From Mycolicibacterium sp. MU0050 (lineage in GTDB: Bacteria > Actinomycetota > Actinomycetes > Mycobacteriales > Mycobacteriaceae), in assembly GCF_963378085.1 (NCBI RefSeq), contig NZ_OY726395.1:4092001-4156000 (forward strand): a stretch of DNA of 64,000 nucleotides, given 5' to 3'. Within the stretch, counting starts at the first letter, position 1; the number at the start of each line of letters is the position of its first letter. The position numbers and the translations under genes were made by a program. Below, in pieces: positions 63,041 to 64,000 of this stretch. The notes beneath the pieces were generated by a model. The model ran no database searches. It was given only the letters and a program-made list of their open reading frames with translations, and was not told the origin of the DNA.

Positions 63041-64000
63041 TCAGAAGTACACCAGGTGATCGGCACGCTCGGCGTCGCCGACCGGCAGATGGTCCTTCTC
63101 CCACTCCATGCGCTTGGTCTCCGTGTAGTCCTTGACGAAGTCCTCGCTGAAGACCTGGTAGGTCAACTCGTCGGTCTCGAATGCCTCGACCGCCTCGAGC
63201 AGGGTGCGGGGCAGGCGCGAGATCTCGGCGCGGTCGGAGGCCAGCTCCGTGATCTCCGGACCGGGATCGATCTCGTTGGCGATCCCGTCCAACCCGGCTG
63301 CCAGCAGGAATGCCCCGGCCAGATAGACGTTCGCTGATGCATCCGGGTTGCGCACCTCGATGGCCGGGCGGTTCTCCGGCAGCCGGATCATGCAGGAGCG
63401 GTTGTTGGGACCGTAGGCGATCTTGATGGGCGCCCACGACACCGACCCGTCAACCAGCCTGGGGGTCAGCCGCTTGTAGGAGTTCACCAGCGGGTTGGTG
63501 ATGGCCGTCAACGCCCGCGCGTGCTTGAGCAGCCCGCCGACGAAGTACTTGGACTCCTTGGACCACTCCTCCTCGCCCGGGTGCGCTGGATTGCCCAGCC
63601 GCAGCACGCTTTCGCCGGACCCGTCAACCGAGTAGAGCCCGAGGTTGAAGTGCGCACCCGAACCCCACAGGTTGGCAAAAGGTTTTGGCATGAAGGTGAC
63701 GGCCAGGCCGTGCCGCTTGGCCACCTGGTGCACCATCAACCGGAACAGCGTGACCCGGTCGGCCATCTCGAGGAGATCCTTGTAGTAGAAGTCGATTTCG
63801 AACTGGCCCACCCCACCCTCGGCGCCCAGCGCGAAGGCCTTCAAGCCGATCTGCTCCATGGTGCTCACCACGTCGTCGAGGAAATCCGCCACGTCGTATG
63901 AGGTTTCGACATCGTAGGCCGGACTCGGCTCGATGCCGCCGGTGACCGTCAGCGAGCCGAACCCTGCCGAGCTCAGGTCCTCGGGCCGGTAGACATAGAA
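63041..64000 (-). CDS. Glutamine synthetase-fold enzyme, C-terminal part
   Basis: The gene continues beyond the window; 319 C-terminal residues are seen. The catalytic barrel has EGGVGQFEID (metal glutamates), FMPKPFANLWGSGAHFN (ATP/metal loop), NSYKRL and ENRPAIEVRNPDASANVYLA (the arginine/glutamate flap side). The sequence looks like the GlnT/type III-like or gamma-glutamylmethylamide-synthetase group rather than GlnA1. It may amidate glutamate with ammonium or a small amine. It is separated from glsA by a strong hairpin. Confidence 0.85.
   Translation of the reverse strand, partial: FYVYRPEDLSSAGFGSLTVTGGIEPSPAYDVETSYDVADFLDDVVSTMEQIGLKAFALGAEGGVGQFEIDFYYKDLLEMADRVTLFRLMVHQVAKRHGLAVTFMPKPFANLWGSGAHFNLGLYSVDGSGESVLRLGNPAHPGEEEWSKESKYFVGGLLKHARALTAITNPLVNSYKRLTPRLVDGSVSWAPIKIAYGPNNRSCMIRLPENRPAIEVRNPDASANVYLAGAFLLAAGLDGIANEIDPGPEITELASDRAEISRLPRTLLEAVEAFETDELTYQVFSEDFVKDYTETKRMEWEKDHLPVGDAERADHLVYF

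Overview
The window is high-GC actinobacterial DNA from a mycobacterium, most likely an environmental or fast-growing Mycolicibacterium-type species. The signs are an F420-dependent glucose-6-phosphate dehydrogenase, the glnX-glnH-pknG operon, LpqL, two WhiB proteins, a 13E12-family HNH gene, frequent GTG starts and ATGA stop/start overlaps. From memory, gene order matches M. tuberculosis in blocks: thiC-thiD-Rv0421c; lpqL-thiG-thiS-thiO-thiE-mutT3-glnX-glnH-pknG-ackA-pta-fgd1-Rv0406c; purT-Rv0390-metZ; and Rv0356c-purA-Rv0358-Rv0359-Rv0360c-Rv0361. Other genes lie between the blocks, and mgtE sits away from its M. tuberculosis place beside Rv0361.

Layout. 1-3.2 kb: the end of an alcohol dehydrogenase, a cupin regulator, a methyltransferase and a frameshifted HNH gene. 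3.3-6.4 kb: a TPP-riboswitch-controlled thiC-thiD-hydrolase operon. 6.4-12.5 kb: a Baeyer-Villiger-type monooxygenase behind a perfect palindrome, mgtE behind a short proline-containing upstream ORF, a double-TetR regulator, and an MpaB-type oxygenase with two small membrane proteins. 12.5-17.4 kb: lpqL, thiGSO under a second TPP riboswitch, thiE and mutT3. 17.6-27.3 kb: glnX-glnH-pknG, then fgd1-pta-ackA on the other strand and a metallo-beta-lactamase-fold protein. 27.3-42 kb: an SDR, a large LuxR regulator, metZ/rhodanese/purT, an MmpL-like transporter, purA, a site-2 protease, a zinc-type CDF exporter and conserved mycobacterial genes.

42-58 kb looks like an accessory nitrogen-scavenging island, with visibly less extreme GC than the flanks. 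On the plus strand are a class III aminotransferase, a shortened NAD-glutamate dehydrogenase and a WhiB, with a PucR regulator divergent from them. On the minus strand is a tight eight-gene run: APC permease, SDR, catalytically degenerate SDR, ureohydrolase, PuuE-like deacetylase/cyclic-amide hydrolase, Rieske oxygenase, its flavin/[2Fe-2S] reductase, and a second PucR. The simplest reading is uptake of a modified guanidino- or ureido-type compound, oxidative and hydrolytic trimming, urea release, transamination of the resulting omega-amine, and glutamate turnover by GDH. The substrate is not known from sequence, and I do not recognise this gene combination as a described pathway.

58-64 kb holds a polyprenyl synthetase, a type II NADH dehydrogenase, a ChaA-type antiporter, an internally deleted FMN reductase, a glutaminase translationally coupled to a second WhiB, and the C-terminal part of a glutamine-synthetase-fold enzyme that runs off the window. 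Glutamate/glutamine genes and two closely similar WhiB proteins recur around the island, which supports a shared nitrogen theme.
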